Assembly: GCA_029550965.1 (NCBI GenBank) | Contig: JAKPGJ010000042.1 | Location: 1-35,105, forward strand | From: Bacillota bacterium | Lineage (GTDB): Bacteria > Bacillota > Clostridia > Oscillospirales > CAG-382 | Length of the DNA: 35,105 bases | Reading direction: 5' to 3' | Shown here: positions 22,903 through 32,350 of the stretch, piece after piece | Layout: each line of letters opens with the position of its first letter | Numbering within the stretch: the first letter of the stretch is position 1 | The notes under the pieces: model-generated | What the model was told of the DNA's origin: nothing | The model's input: only the letters and a program-made list of their open reading frames with translations | Database searches by the model: none | Position numbers and translations under genes: made by a program

Positions 22903-25713
22903 ATGCAAGCAGATTACAGAGATACATTGAACCTGCCTACTACGGATTTTCCGATGCGGGCGAACCTCCCGACAAAAGAGCCGGAAATCAAAGCAAAGTG
23001 GGATAAAGAAGACCTTTATCACGGCATCATGAAGGCCAACGAGGGCAAGCCCTTGTTCGTCATGCACGACGGACCGCCTTATGCGAACGGCGATATGCAT
23101 ATCGGTCACGCGTTGAACAAGTGCCTAAAGGACTTCATCATCAAAAGCCGCAATATGAGCGGGTACAAAGCACCCTATATTCACGGCTGGGATACCCACG
23201 GGCTTCCGATTGAGAACCAGATGATTAAAAAGTACGGCTTAAACAAAGCGGGAGCGAATACAATTGAATTCCGCGAAAAATGCGAGCAGTTCGCGCGCGA
23301 GAACGTCGAGCGCCAGAAGAGCCAGCAGCAAAGACTGGGCGTCATCGGCGACTGGGAGAATTCCTATCTGACGCTTATGCCAGGTTTTGAGGCGAAACAG
23401 ATTCGGATTTTCGGCGAAATGGCGCAAAAAGGTTACATTTACAAAGGGCTGAAGCCGGTTTACTGGTGTCCGCACGACGAAACCGCGCTTGCCGAAGCCG
23501 AAGTCGAATATATGGAGGACGCGTGCGACAGTATTTACGTTAAATTCAGAGTGACCGACGACAAAGGGCTTTTTGTGCCCTATACCGGCACGCTCGATCA
23601 CGTATATTACGTCATCTGGACGACGACCACCTGGACGCTGCCCGGAAACGTCGCGATCTGTTTGAACGCCGAGTTTTCTTACACGCTGTATAAAATCGGC
23701 TCGGAATATATCGTTATCGCGACCGAACTTGCCGACAGCGTCAAAAAAGCGGCCAACCTTAGCGAGATGACCCCCGTCGCTTCGTTTAAGGGAGCCGAGC
23801 TCGAGCGCATGAAAACCGCGCATCCTTTCCTGAACAGAGAGAGCCTTGTCATAGTCGGCGACCATGTCACGCTGGAAAGCGGTACGGGCTGCGTTCACAC
23901 CGCGCCCGGACACGGCGTCGAGGACTTCGAGGTATGCCGGAAGTATCCCGAACTGCCCACGATCGTTCCGGTTGACGAAAAAGGCAGGCTCAACGAGCTG
24001 GCCGGACCCTTCGCAGGTCAAAAAACCGCGGAGTCGAACAAGACCATTCTGGAAAGACTGCAAGCCGACGGCAGCCTGCTCGCGGTCGAGCATATCATTC
24101 ACCAGTACCCGCATTGCTGGCGCTGTAAGACGCCGATCATCTTCCGCGCGACAGAGCAGTGGTTCTGTTCGGTGGATGGATTTAAGAAGCAGACGCTAAA
24201 AGCGATTAAGAACGTACGATGGATCCCCGCGTGGGGCGAAGTGCGCATCGAGAACATGGTAAAGGACCGTTCCGACTGGTGCATTTCGCGTCAGCGCAAA
24301 TGGGGCGTTCCGATTCCGATTTTCTACTGCGAGGACTGCAAGGAAGCCATCATCAACCCGACAACCATCGACCGCGTCGCAACGCTTTTTGAAAAAGAAG
24401 GTTCCGGCGCGTGGTATAAGTACACGCCCGAAGAAATCTTAGGCGACGCGGCCGTCTGCCCGAAGTGCGGTTCGCACCGCCTGCGCGCCGAGCAGGACAT
24501 TATGGACGTATGGTTCGATTCCGGTTCGTCGTACGCGTTTGTGCTGGACGAGTATCCGGACCACCGTTTCCCCGCGGATGTATATCTCGAAGGAAACGAC
24601 CAGTACAGAGGCTGGTTCCAGTCGTCCCTGCTGACAAGCGTGGCCACACGGGGCGTCGCGCCCTATAAGACGGTCATCACGCACGGCATGATCGTCGACG
24701 GCGAGGGCAGAAAGATGTCCAAATCGTTGGGCAACGGCATCGACCCGCAAGACGTTATCAAAACCTACGGCGCCGATGTGCTCCGACTATGGGTTTCCTC
24801 GGTCGAATATACTTCCGACGTGCGCATCTCCCAGGATATTCTCAAGCAGCTCGCGGAGATATACCGCAAGATACGCAACACGATCCGCATTCTGCTCGCC
24901 AACCTCGGCAAGCCGGAGGACGACTTCGACCCGAACAAGGATATGGTGCCGCTGGATCAGCTGGAAGAGCTCGATAAATGGGCGGTATCTCGGCTCAACC
25001 GTCTGGTAGGCAGAATCAGAAACGCTTACGACAACTATCAGTTCCACCTGATATACCACGATATCCACAATTACTGCGCGATAGATTTGTCAAAACTTTA
25101 TATTGATATCACCAAAGACAGGCTTTACTGCGAACGCAAGAACGACCCCAAACGCAGAAGCGCGCAGACCGCAATGTACCTGATTGCTTCATCGTTAATC
25201 AGGCTGATCGCTCCGATACTTTCGTTTACCGCTGAGGAGAGCTGGTCATATCTCAGCCACCGTACCGGCGACAACACCGGCAGCGTGTTCTACAACGAAA
25301 TGCCTGCGTATGACGAGAAGCTGTGCTTTGAGGAAGCGGAAAAGAAGTACGAAGCTTTGTTCGAGCACCGCGACGATGTTATGAAAGCGCTTGAAATCGC
25401 AAGAGCCGACAAGATTATCGGCAAATCGCTCGAAGCAAAAGTCATCATTTACGGAGACAAAGAAAATCCGACGATGAAGCTTTTGGAGGAGAACAAATCC
25501 GTTCTTGAAACCATCTTCATCGTCAGCGAGGTTGTTCTCAGCTACGACAAGCCGGAAGGAAACGTATTCAGCGAAACGGAAAGCGGTATTTCTGTTGCCG
25601 TCAGCCCGGCCGAAGGTGAAAAATGCATCCGCTGCTGGATGTATAAGCACGACACCGTCGTCGACGAGCACGGTCAGCATTTGTGCCGCAGATGCAAAGA
25701 AGCTGTATGTTAG
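22903..25713 (+). CDS. ileS: Isoleucyl-tRNA synthetase
   Basis: The 936-residue product is a full-length class I synthetase. It has PPYANGDMHIGHAL with the HIGH motif at residues 66-69, an editing domain with TTTWTLPGN and GTGCVHTAPGHG, WCISRQRKWG, KMSKS at 604-608, an anticodon-binding domain, and a C-terminal zinc-ribbon with two cysteine pairs (CIRC and CRRC). It charges tRNA-Ile in the cytoplasm and edits Val. The N-terminus (DTLNLPTTDFPMRANLP) is right for the family, so ATG 22903 is probably correct, yet no clear RBS precedes it. The 78-base gap is too short for a T-box leader, so control is likely through the operon. Confidence 0.98.
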   Translation: MQADYRDTLNLPTTDFPMRANLPTKEPEIKAKWDKEDLYHGIMKANEGKPLFVMHDGPPYANGDMHIGHALNKCLKDFIIKSRNMSGYKAPYIHGWDTHGLPIENQMIKKYGLNKAGANTIEFREKCEQFARENVERQKSQQQRLGVIGDWENSYLTLMPGFEAKQIRIFGEMAQKGYIYKGLKPVYWCPHDETALAEAEVEYMEDACDSIYVKFRVTDDKGLFVPYTGTLDHVYYVIWTTTTWTLPGNVAICLNAEFSYTLYKIGSEYIVIATELADSVKKAANLSEMTPVASFKGAELERMKTAHPFLNRESLVIVGDHVTLESGTGCVHTAPGHGVEDFEVCRKYPELPTIVPVDEKGRLNELAGPFAGQKTAESNKTILERLQADGSLLAVEHIIHQYPHCWRCKTPIIFRATEQWFCSVDGFKKQTLKAIKNVRWIPAWGEVRIENMVKDRSDWCISRQRKWGVPIPIFYCEDCKEAIINPTTIDRVATLFEKEGSGAWYKYTPEEILGDAAVCPKCGSHRLRAEQDIMDVWFDSGSSYAFVLDEYPDHRFPADVYLEGNDQYRGWFQSSLLTSVATRGVAPYKTVITHGMIVDGEGRKMSKSLGNGIDPQDVIKTYGADVLRLWVSSVEYTSDVRISQDILKQLAEIYRKIRNTIRILLANLGKPEDDFDPNKDMVPLDQLEELDKWAVSRLNRLVGRIRNAYDNYQFHLIYHDIHNYCAIDLSKLYIDITKDRLYCERKNDPKRRSAQTAMYLIASSLIRLIAPILSFTAEESWSYLSHRTGDNTGSVFYNEMPAYDEKLCFEEAEKKYEALFEHRDDVMKALEIARADKIIGKSLEAKVIIYGDKENPTMKLLEENKSVLETIFIVSEVVLSYDKPEGNVFSETESGISVAVSPAEGEKCIRCWMYKHDTVVDEHGQHLCRRCKEAVC

Positions 25714-26198
25714 CATTTTCGATTACCGCAGCTGTCGTACTGTTGGACCAGATCACAAAATACCTTGTTGTGCAGTATATACCGAAGAACGCGGAGATTG
25801 CGTTTATCCCCTATTTCATGAACCTGACGCATATCGAAAACAAGGGCGCGTCCTTCGGTATGCTCGCCGACAACCGCTGGGTATTTATGTCTCTTTCAAC
25901 ACTCGCGATAGCAGGCATCATATATTTTCTGATAAAATTCAAAAAGCGTCATATTCTTTTGACCGTCAGTCTGTCGTTCATTCTCGGCGGCGGCATCGGG
26001 AATATGATCGACCGGATTTTTAAAGCTGCTGTTGTTGATTTCTTTGAATTTACTTTTGTTGAGTTTGCCGTATTCAACGTCGCCGATATGTTTATCACCT
26101 TCGGCGCGGTTCTTTTGGGAATCTACGTCGTATTCTTCGAAAGAAAAATTGAAGCGGCGAAGAAGGATAAGTGCAATGACCATTCAAACTGCGCTTAA
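25707..26198 (+). CDS. lspA: Lipoprotein signal peptidase (signal peptidase II)
   Basis: The 163-residue product has four membrane segments and the LspA blocks: DQITKYLV, NLTHIENKGASFGML, GGGIGNMIDRI and FNVADMFITFG; the Asp residues in the last two are the catalytic pair. It cleaves the signal peptide of prolipoproteins after lipidation, which fits the many lipoproteins encoded in this window. The frame is open from 25683, but ATG 25707, overlapping the ileS stop codon, gives the normal length. The 3' end overlaps the pseudouridine synthase gene by 23 bases. Confidence 0.97.
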   Translation: MLAFSITAAVVLLDQITKYLVVQYIPKNAEIAFIPYFMNLTHIENKGASFGMLADNRWVFMSLSTLAIAGIIYFLIKFKKRHILLTVSLSFILGGGIGNMIDRIFKAAVVDFFEFTFVEFAVFNVADMFITFGAVLLGIYVVFFERKIEAAKKDKCNDHSNCA

Positions 26199-27087
26199 CG
26201 ACAAAGACAAAAGGATTGACTTATATCTTTCCGAACAGCTTTCGATCAGCCGTTCCTTGGCGCAGGAGCTTATCTCCTCCGGATGCGTTAAGGTGAACGG
26301 CTGTATTACTGCAAAGAACTACCGCATCCGCGGCGGCGAAACCATTGAGGCGGAGCTGCCCGAGCCGGAGGAAATCGAGGCTGTCCCGCAGGATATCCCG
26401 ATTGAGATCGTCTATGAGGACAACCATCTGCTGGTCGTAAACAAACCGCAGGGCATGGTGGTGCATCCCGCGGCCGGAAACCCGGACGGAACGCTGGTAA
26501 ACGCTTTGCTGCATCATTGCAAGGGAAGGCTTTCGTCCATCAACGGAAAGATACGGCCCGGCATCGTGCACAGGCTCGACAAGGACACGGCAGGGCTTTT
26601 GATTGTCGCGAAGGACGACCAGGCGCACGCCGGACTTGCCGCGCAGATAGCGGCGCATACTTTTTCAAGAAAATACGAAGCTGTCGTCTTGGGAAACCTC
26701 AAGGACGACTTCGGCACCGTCGACAAGCCCATCGGACGCTCCAAAACCGACCGCAAGAAAATGGCTGTAACCTACGAGAACGCCAAAGAAGCCGTCACGC
26801 ATTACAGGGTGATAAGCCGATACAACGGGTTTACCCATGTCGAGCTTACGCTGGAGACCGGCAGAACCCACCAGATTCGGGTGCATATGGCTTCCATCGG
26901 GCATCCGGTAGCGGGAGACAGCGTTTACGGCGACAAGAAAAACGTTCTGAAGCTGAACGGACAATGCCTGTTTGCGTTCCATATCGGATTTGTGCATCCG
27001 ATAACGGGCGAAAAAATGGTTTTTGAAGTAGAAAGACCCGAATTCTTTAACAACGTCCTGGAAAAATTAAATAAAGCTTACAGTTAA
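26176..27087 (+). CDS. RluD-type 23S rRNA pseudouridine synthase
   Basis: The 303-residue product has an N-terminal S4 RNA-binding domain (about residues 12-60). The RluA-family catalytic domain carries NKPQGMVVHPA and the HRLDKDTAG motif, with catalytic Asp135, followed by GRTHQIRVHMASIGHPVAGDSVYG. It turns uridines of large-subunit rRNA into pseudouridine. Its place right after lspA matches Bacillus ylyB and the RluD group. ATG 26176 has AAGGA 8 bases upstream; the longer frame from 26032 runs inside lspA and is not used. Confidence 0.95.
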   Translation: MTIQTALNDKDKRIDLYLSEQLSISRSLAQELISSGCVKVNGCITAKNYRIRGGETIEAELPEPEEIEAVPQDIPIEIVYEDNHLLVVNKPQGMVVHPAAGNPDGTLVNALLHHCKGRLSSINGKIRPGIVHRLDKDTAGLLIVAKDDQAHAGLAAQIAAHTFSRKYEAVVLGNLKDDFGTVDKPIGRSKTDRKKMAVTYENAKEAVTHYRVISRYNGFTHVELTLETGRTHQIRVHMASIGHPVAGDSVYGDKKNVLKLNGQCLFAFHIGFVHPITGEKMVFEVERPEFFNNVLEKLNKAYS

Positions 27088-27158
27088 AATACCCATCCGA
27101 CCGGTGACGGATAACCCTAAACATCTACGCTGTATCGCCGGAGAAAAGGACCGCTTTT

Positions 27159-28013
27159 ATGAACAGAGAAAAGCTACTTTGCCTTGATGAGGCAGCCGCA
27201 AAAATCCGTTGCCTTGCAATGGAGGCTGTTTACAACGCCGAGTCGGGACATCCCGGAGGCTCACTATCAATCGCTGAAATAATTGCTTATCTCTATTTTG
27301 AGAAAATGAACATCGACCCGAACGATCCCTGCAAGCCGGACAGGGACAGACTGGTATTGTCAAAAGGGCACACCTGTCCCGCGCTTTATTCCGCGCTGGC
27401 GCTCAAGGGCTTTTTCCCGGTAGAAGAAATCAAAACCTTCCGCCATTTGGGAAGCCGCCTTCAGGGGCATCCGGATATGAACAAGCTGCCCGGAATCGAC
27501 ATGACGACCGGTTCGCTCGGACAGGGTATTTCTGCGGCGTGCGGAATGGCGATCAAAGCGAAACGCTGCGGCGACAAGTATAAGGTTTTCGCAATCATCG
27601 GCGACGGCGAATCCCAGGAAGGTCAGGTTTGGGAGGCCGCGATGTTTGCCGGTCATTATAAACTGAACAACCTCATCGCGTTTTTGGATTTCAACCACCT
27701 GCAGATTGACGGCGATGTCAGAGAGGTTATGAACCCCACGCCGCTGGACAAAAAGTTCGAAGCCTTCGGCTGGTATGTGCAGGTCATCGACGGACATAAT
27801 TTTGAGGAGATCGAAAACGCGGTCAACAACGCGTACGCTTCCGACAAACCGAACGTGATTATATGCAACACGATCAAAGGCAAGGGCGTCTCCTTTATGG
27901 AGAACAACGCGGAGTGGCACGGAAAAGCGCCGAAAAAAGAACAGTACGAGTTGGCCATGGCGGAGCTGGAAGCCGCTTATGAGAGAGCAAAGGAGAACCG
28001 TAAAAATGGTTAA
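27159..28013 (+). CDS. Transketolase, N-terminal subunit
   Basis: The 284-residue product covers only the pyrophosphate-binding half of transketolase. It shows AESGHPGGSLSIAEIIAYLY, then KGHTCPALYSALALKG, then GHPDMNKLPGIDMTTGSLGQG, and the ThDP motif GDGESQEGQVWEA to NHLQIDG. With the next gene it forms a two-subunit enzyme that moves two-carbon units among pentose-phosphate sugars. Split transketolases are usual in Clostridia and archaea, so this is not a broken gene. GGAGAAAAGGA lies before the ATG; no clear promoter or terminator was seen in the 71 bases after the preceding gene. Confidence 0.96.
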   Translation: MNREKLLCLDEAAAKIRCLAMEAVYNAESGHPGGSLSIAEIIAYLYFEKMNIDPNDPCKPDRDRLVLSKGHTCPALYSALALKGFFPVEEIKTFRHLGSRLQGHPDMNKLPGIDMTTGSLGQGISAACGMAIKAKRCGDKYKVFAIIGDGESQEGQVWEAAMFAGHYKLNNLIAFLDFNHLQIDGDVREVMNPTPLDKKFEAFGWYVQVIDGHNFEEIENAVNNAYASDKPNVIICNTIKGKGVSFMENNAEWHGKAPKKEQYELAMAELEAAYERAKENRKNG

Positions 28014-28959
28014 GATCATTTATGACAAAAACGCGAAAACGGTAGCGACCCGCGTTGCATACGGCAATGCCCTTGCCGACCTCGGCGACAAATACAACTT
28101 CTTCGTTTTGGACGCTGACCTTTCCGGTTCCACGCAGACCGCCATCTTCGGCAAGAAATTCCCCGACCGCTTTATCAACTGCGGCATTGCCGAATCCAAT
28201 ATGATTTCGGTCGCGGCGGGCATCGCCGCCTCGGGGGTTCCGGCGTTCGCGTCCTCTTTCGCGATGTTCGCCTGCGGCAGAGCTTATGAGCAGATCCGAA
28301 ACTCGGTCGCATACCCGGAACTGAACGTCAAAATCTGCGCATCCCACGCCGGCGTTACGGTCGGCGAGGACGGCGCGACCCACCAGTTTAACGAGGACAT
28401 CGCCATCATGCGCTCCATGCCGCAGATGACGGTTGTGAACCCTGCGGACGCGACCGAGGCTTACGCGGCCGTCGAAGCGATTCTGAACCATTACGGCCCC
28501 GTGTATATGCGTCTCGGCAGGTTCGCGGTTCCGGTGGTTTTTGAGAAAGAATCCTACAAGTTCGAGCTTGGAAAGGGCGTTGTGCTCGCGGACGGCAGCG
28601 ACGTGGTCATTTTCGCGACCGGCATCATGAACGCGGCGGCGCTGGACGCAAGAGAAATGCTCAAGGCCGAAGGCATAGACGCAGCAGTCGTCAATATCCA
28701 TACCATCAAACCGATTGACAAAGAAATCATTATCAAATACGCGGAAAAGACCAGACGCATCGTCACCGCCGAGGAGCATTCCGTCATCGGCGGGCTGGGC
28801 AGCGCCGTCGCGGACGTAACCAGCGAATACTGCCCGACCAGAATGGCAAGAGTGGGCATCGAGGACGTTTTCGGCACCAGCGGAAAAGCCGCCGAACTGC
28901 TCGACTACTACAACCTCAACGCCAAAGGAATCGTCAATAAAGTAAAATCATTGTTTTAG
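28006..28959 (+). CDS. Transketolase, C-terminal subunit
   Basis: The 317-residue product covers the pyrimidine-binding and C-terminal halves. It reads ATRVAYGNALADLG, then LDADLSGSTQT, then RFINCGIAESNMISVAAGIAASG with the catalytic Glu, then SHAGVTVGEDGATHQFNEDIA, and EEHSVIGGLGSAVADV. It pairs with the preceding subunit. Its ATG lies 8 bases inside the end of that gene, with AAGGAG about 10 bases upstream, so translation is probably coupled. The longer frame from 27979 is not used. Confidence 0.96.
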   Translation: MVKIIYDKNAKTVATRVAYGNALADLGDKYNFFVLDADLSGSTQTAIFGKKFPDRFINCGIAESNMISVAAGIAASGVPAFASSFAMFACGRAYEQIRNSVAYPELNVKICASHAGVTVGEDGATHQFNEDIAIMRSMPQMTVVNPADATEAYAAVEAILNHYGPVYMRLGRFAVPVVFEKESYKFELGKGVVLADGSDVVIFATGIMNAAALDAREMLKAEGIDAAVVNIHTIKPIDKEIIIKYAEKTRRIVTAEEHSVIGGLGSAVADVTSEYCPTRMARVGIEDVFGTSGKAAELLDYYNLNAKGIVNKVKSLF

Positions 28960-28965
28960 CGTTTA

Positions 28966-28991
28966 TACGAGCGGCTCCATCGCCGCTCGTA
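28966..28991 (+). terminator. Stem-loop after the transketolase genes
   Basis: A 10-bp perfect stem (28966-28975 with 28982-28991) with a 6-base loop begins 6 bases after the stop codon. Only TTCC follows, so it may be a weak terminator or an mRNA 3' end rather than a strong intrinsic terminator. Confidence 0.5.
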
Positions 28992-29037
28992 TTCCAAATA
29001 TCCCCGGCAAACGCTTTTGCTTTTGCGAGGTATCGGT

Positions 29038-29775
29038 ATGACGGACATGTTTCAAGACCCGATTTTTACAAAAGGGAAAATCATTAACACCGAGAATGAG
29101 AAAAAGTTCCACCAAGAACTCCTGGAACGCATCGGAATGGACATCAAGCGTTCTTTTTGCGATATCTATATCTCCAAGCAGAATAAAGAGTTAGGCTATG
29201 ATGGAGAGCATATCTGTATTCGTCTTGATCTTTTAGGGAAAGACAACGAGAAGTGGAATTTACATAGGACTTTATCATTAGATGAACCGATAGCTGAAAT
29301 TATTTGGGACCTTTTTGATCAATACCTTTTGCCGCAATACTTAAACGATAACCTAAAAGCAAAGTTCAATGTTTTGCCAAAGCGTAAAGAAATTTATCTG
29401 AAAAGCTTAGATTTATGGATGCCGCGTTTGACCATTGATAAGACGATTTTAAAAGTGAATCGCGTCATTCGTTTGCTGTTCCCTGCGCAGAAAAAAGCGG
29501 TTTATAACTGGCATGAAAAAGATAAAATGCAAACCCATTTCTTTATCTATCAAGAAAAAAGCGGCTTGGAAAAGGATATTGCCAAGGGAAACACCGAAAA
29601 GATGCGCAAAATCGCGTATAAGATTTTAAAGACGAAAGACTACTTCAACTACTTTACCCCCGAAAACTACCAGCCCGTTTTTACCTGCGCGCAAGACCTG
29701 TCCAGTGACGAAGTGTTGGGAATCACAAGAGAAAACCTATCGGAAATACCATGGGTCGGCTATCGGGGATATTGA
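29038..29775 (+). CDS. Hypothetical protein, not recognised
   Basis: The 245-residue product has no signal peptide or membrane segment and is rich in Lys, Leu and aromatic residues. I do not recognise a family. Visible points are a basic segment (KFNVLPKRKEIYLKSLDLWMP), a tract IRLLFPAQKKAVYNWHEKDK, and a C-terminal EIPWVGYRGY. Composition is AT-richer than the genes on both sides, hinting at acquisition. ATG 29038 is chosen because GAGGT lies 6 bases upstream; the frame opens at 29017. It lies between the transketolase stem-loop and the NIF3-family gene, whose RBS begins 6 bases after its stop codon, so it is likely cotranscribed with the genes downstream. Confidence 0.7.
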   Translation: MTDMFQDPIFTKGKIINTENEKKFHQELLERIGMDIKRSFCDIYISKQNKELGYDGEHICIRLDLLGKDNEKWNLHRTLSLDEPIAEIIWDLFDQYLLPQYLNDNLKAKFNVLPKRKEIYLKSLDLWMPRLTIDKTILKVNRVIRLLFPAQKKAVYNWHEKDKMQTHFFIYQEKSGLEKDIAKGNTEKMRKIAYKILKTKDYFNYFTPENYQPVFTCAQDLSSDEVLGITRENLSEIPWVGYRGY

Positions 29776-29791
29776 CCGACAGGAGGTTATT

Positions 29792-30556
29792 ATGGCAAAT
29801 ATCCGGGAAATTATCGAATACTTCGACGCCGTCCTGCCCAAAACGCTGTCAGAGCCCTGGGACAACGACGGCGTGATGATCCTGCCGGACGGCGACCTGC
29901 AGGTGGAAAGCGTGCTGATCGCGCTCGACGCGACCAGCGCTGCGATTGAAAAAGCAAAAAGCATCTCCGCGCAGCTGATTATCACGCACCACCCGCTGAT
30001 TTTCAAAGCGTTGCCGGCGCTGGACGTCAACGACCCGAACGGCAAAAGGGTCATATCGTGCATAAAGAACAACATCGCCGTGCTTTCTTATCATACGCGC
30101 CTGGACGAAGCCGAGGGCGGCGTGTGCGACTGTTTGGCGAAGAAAGCAGGGCTTGTCAACATTCAAAAAATGGCGCCCTGCGGCAGGATCGGCGAGCTTT
30201 ATAATGAAACCGGCTTTGATTCTTTCGCTGAACAAGTAAAGATAGCGCTGAACATTGATACCCTATACGGCGTGAAATGCGCCGACAGCGTGAAAAAGGT
30301 AGCCGTCGTCAGCGGAAGCGGCAAGGATTTTATCCGCGACGCCAAAAACGCGGGCGCGGACACCTTCCTGACCGGAGAGGTCAGCCATTCCGGTCTGATC
30401 GAGGCAAAAGAAATCGGATTGAATCTGATTTGCGCGACCCATCACGCAACCGAAAACACGGTGCTTCCGGCGTTAAAAGAGCTGCTGCTGAAGCGGTTCC
30501 CCGAACTGGAAGTGACCGTAATGCCCTTTACGGCAGAGGACGAGTATGGCATTTGA
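29792..30556 (+). CDS. NIF3/DUF34 family metal-binding protein (GTP cyclohydrolase I type 2-like)
   Basis: The 254-residue product has the NIF3-family metal ligands: ITHHPLIF, YHTRLDEAEGG, TGEVSHSGLIEA and ATHHATE. The family (Bacillus YqfO) forms toroidal hexamers with a two-metal site. It has been linked to GTP cyclohydrolase and metal-handling roles, none well settled. This is the short form without the inserted PII-like domain of YqfO. AGGAGG lies 6 bases before ATG 29792; a longer frame starts at 29705 inside the preceding gene. The trmK gene that often precedes nif3 in Firmicutes is missing here and the unknown gene at 29038 stands in its place. Confidence 0.92.
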   Translation: MANIREIIEYFDAVLPKTLSEPWDNDGVMILPDGDLQVESVLIALDATSAAIEKAKSISAQLIITHHPLIFKALPALDVNDPNGKRVISCIKNNIAVLSYHTRLDEAEGGVCDCLAKKAGLVNIQKMAPCGRIGELYNETGFDSFAEQVKIALNIDTLYGVKCADSVKKVAVVSGSGKDFIRDAKNAGADTFLTGEVSHSGLIEAKEIGLNLICATHHATENTVLPALKELLLKRFPELEVTVMPFTAEDEYGI

Positions 30557-32282
30557 CGGATTTTTCTGTATCGCGGTAGCCAATGAAATAAACTCCTGGA
30601 CCGGCGCAAGAGTGGATAAGCTGAATTTCAGCTCCCCCACCTCCTTGTGCCTTTCTCTGTATTTGTTCGGCAAGCGGGCAAACCTGCTCATATCCGCATC
30701 CGCGTCCAGACCGATGATCGCTTTGACCGAAGACGAGCCGTTCCATCCCGAGCAGCCGACCGGACTCTGTATGCTTTTCCGCAAGCACCTGCTAAACGCC
30801 CGCCTTGCGTCGGTCGAGTGCGTCAAGAACGAGCGCATCATCCGCTTTTCGTTCGACAGCGCCGACGACATGGGATATATCAGCAAGCGGTATATTTATG
30901 CCGAAATGATGGGGAAATACTCCAACATCATCCTCTGCAACGAGGACAACCGCATTCTTGGCGCGTCGTCGGTCGCGGACATCACCGCGTCCGTCCGTCA
31001 GGTCATGGCGGGCATGCCCTACGAGCTTCCGCCCAAGCAGAACAAAATTGACCTGGGCGAAGCGGTCGCTTCCAGGGAAGCCTTCTTTAAGCTGCTCGAG
31101 CAAAACAGCGAAAAGCGCGCCGACAATTTTTTGGTTTCCGCCTTTTTCTCCTTTTCGCCGCTAATCGCGCGGGAAGTGGTTTTCAAGGTTTGCGGCAGGA
31201 CCGACGCCGACGTTTACGAGCTGGACAAAGAACGCTTTTTTAGCGAGGTTAAAAACCTGAACGAACTGGTCGAAAACAAGCAGTTTGTCCCGACCCTGAT
31301 TAAAAGCGCAGCCGGCGAAGGCATCGAGTTTTCGTTTATGCCGATTGCGCAGTACGGGAACAGCGCCGTCTGCGAAGCAAAAAGCTCGTTCTCCGAGCTT
31401 TTAAACCTCTTTTTTGGCAAAAAAGAAGAAAGCGCCGGCATCAAACAGTATGCGTCCGATATTTTAAAAATCGTCAACGGCGCGCTCTCCCGCCTGCAGA
31501 AGAAGATTGAACTGCAAAAAGCGGAGCTGAAAGAATGCGCCCGGCGCGAGCAGATTAAAAAAGAGGGCGATCTGATTACCGCCAACCTTTACAGGCTGAA
31601 ACAGGGCGACGAGAGGGTAAAGCTCTACGATTACGAGGAGGAAAAGGAAGTTGAAGTCATCCTCGACCCGAAAATAACGCCCGCGAAAAACGCCCAAAAC
31701 CGGTATAAAAAATACGCAAAACTCAAGCGCGCGGAAGCGGTATTGAAAGCGCAGATTCAAAAGGCGCTAAACGAGATTTACTACCTCGAGAGCGTTTTGG
31801 ATTTCGTAACCCGCGCGCAGAGCGTGCAGGAGTTGAGCGAAATCCGCAAAGAGCTGATCGAAACCGGTTATATCGCGAGCCAATCCGCCGCCAAAAAACA
31901 GCGGAACGCCCCGCAGAAGCCGCTGACCTATACCACTTCGGGCGGATATCTGGTCCGGGCGGGCAGGAACAACAGGGAAAACGACAGCATTACCGCGTCC
32001 GCGGACAAATGGGATATCTGGTTCCACATCAAAGGCTTCCACGGCTCGCACGTCATTCTATACACAAACGGAACCGAGCCCTCCGCGCAGGACTATACAG
32101 AAGCGGCGCAGATTGCCGCCTACCACTCCGAAAAGCGCGGAAGCGAAAACGTCGCGGTGGATTACACGCAGGTGCGCTATTTAAAGAAGCCGAACGGCTC
32201 TCCTCCGGGCTTTATTACCTATGAGAAATACTGGACCGCTTATGTCAACGCGAAACTGCCCGAACTCCCGCCGTCCAAATAA
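30546..32282 (+). CDS. rqcH: Rqc2/RqcH-type ribosome quality control factor (NFACT protein)
   Basis: The 578-residue product has the NFACT architecture: an N-terminal NFACT-N domain (MAFDGFFCIAVANEINSW, then LCMLFRKHLLNARL, then YAEMMGKYSNIILCN), helix-hairpin-helix and coiled-coil middle parts (about 330-430), and the C-terminal NFACT-R domain (GGYLVRAGRNNRENDSI, then DIWFHIKGFHGSHV). RqcH binds stalled 50S subunits and recruits tRNA-Ala to add alanine tails to the blocked chain. In the position of the Asp-Arg pair needed for tailing in Bacillus subtilis (D97-R98) this protein reads NERII, that is Glu96-Arg97. The start overlaps the NIF3-family gene by 11 bases. Confidence 0.95.
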   Translation: MAFDGFFCIAVANEINSWTGARVDKLNFSSPTSLCLSLYLFGKRANLLISASASRPMIALTEDEPFHPEQPTGLCMLFRKHLLNARLASVECVKNERIIRFSFDSADDMGYISKRYIYAEMMGKYSNIILCNEDNRILGASSVADITASVRQVMAGMPYELPPKQNKIDLGEAVASREAFFKLLEQNSEKRADNFLVSAFFSFSPLIAREVVFKVCGRTDADVYELDKERFFSEVKNLNELVENKQFVPTLIKSAAGEGIEFSFMPIAQYGNSAVCEAKSSFSELLNLFFGKKEESAGIKQYASDILKIVNGALSRLQKKIELQKAELKECARREQIKKEGDLITANLYRLKQGDERVKLYDYEEEKEVEVILDPKITPAKNAQNRYKKYAKLKRAEAVLKAQIQKALNEIYYLESVLDFVTRAQSVQELSEIRKELIETGYIASQSAAKKQRNAPQKPLTYTTSGGYLVRAGRNNRENDSITASADKWDIWFHIKGFHGSHVILYTNGTEPSAQDYTEAAQIAAYHSEKRGSENVAVDYTQVRYLKKPNGSPPGFITYEKYWTAYVNAKLPELPPSK

Positions 32283-32350
32283 ATCGCACAAAGCGGATAT
32301 TTTGAATATTATTTTATAAAAAATTACTTTAATTTTTAGAAATTTAATTG

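Noticed and set aside
23239-24114. 291-residue minus-strand frame opposite ileS
   Set aside because: Antisense shadow of a strongly conserved gene.
27895-28779. 294-residue minus-strand frame opposite the transketolase subunits
   Set aside because: Antisense shadow; no RBS and low-complexity Arg/Val/His composition.
27159-28959. Transketolase as a gene broken in two
   Set aside because: Each half ends at a natural domain border, the second has its own RBS, and split transketolase is normal in Clostridia.
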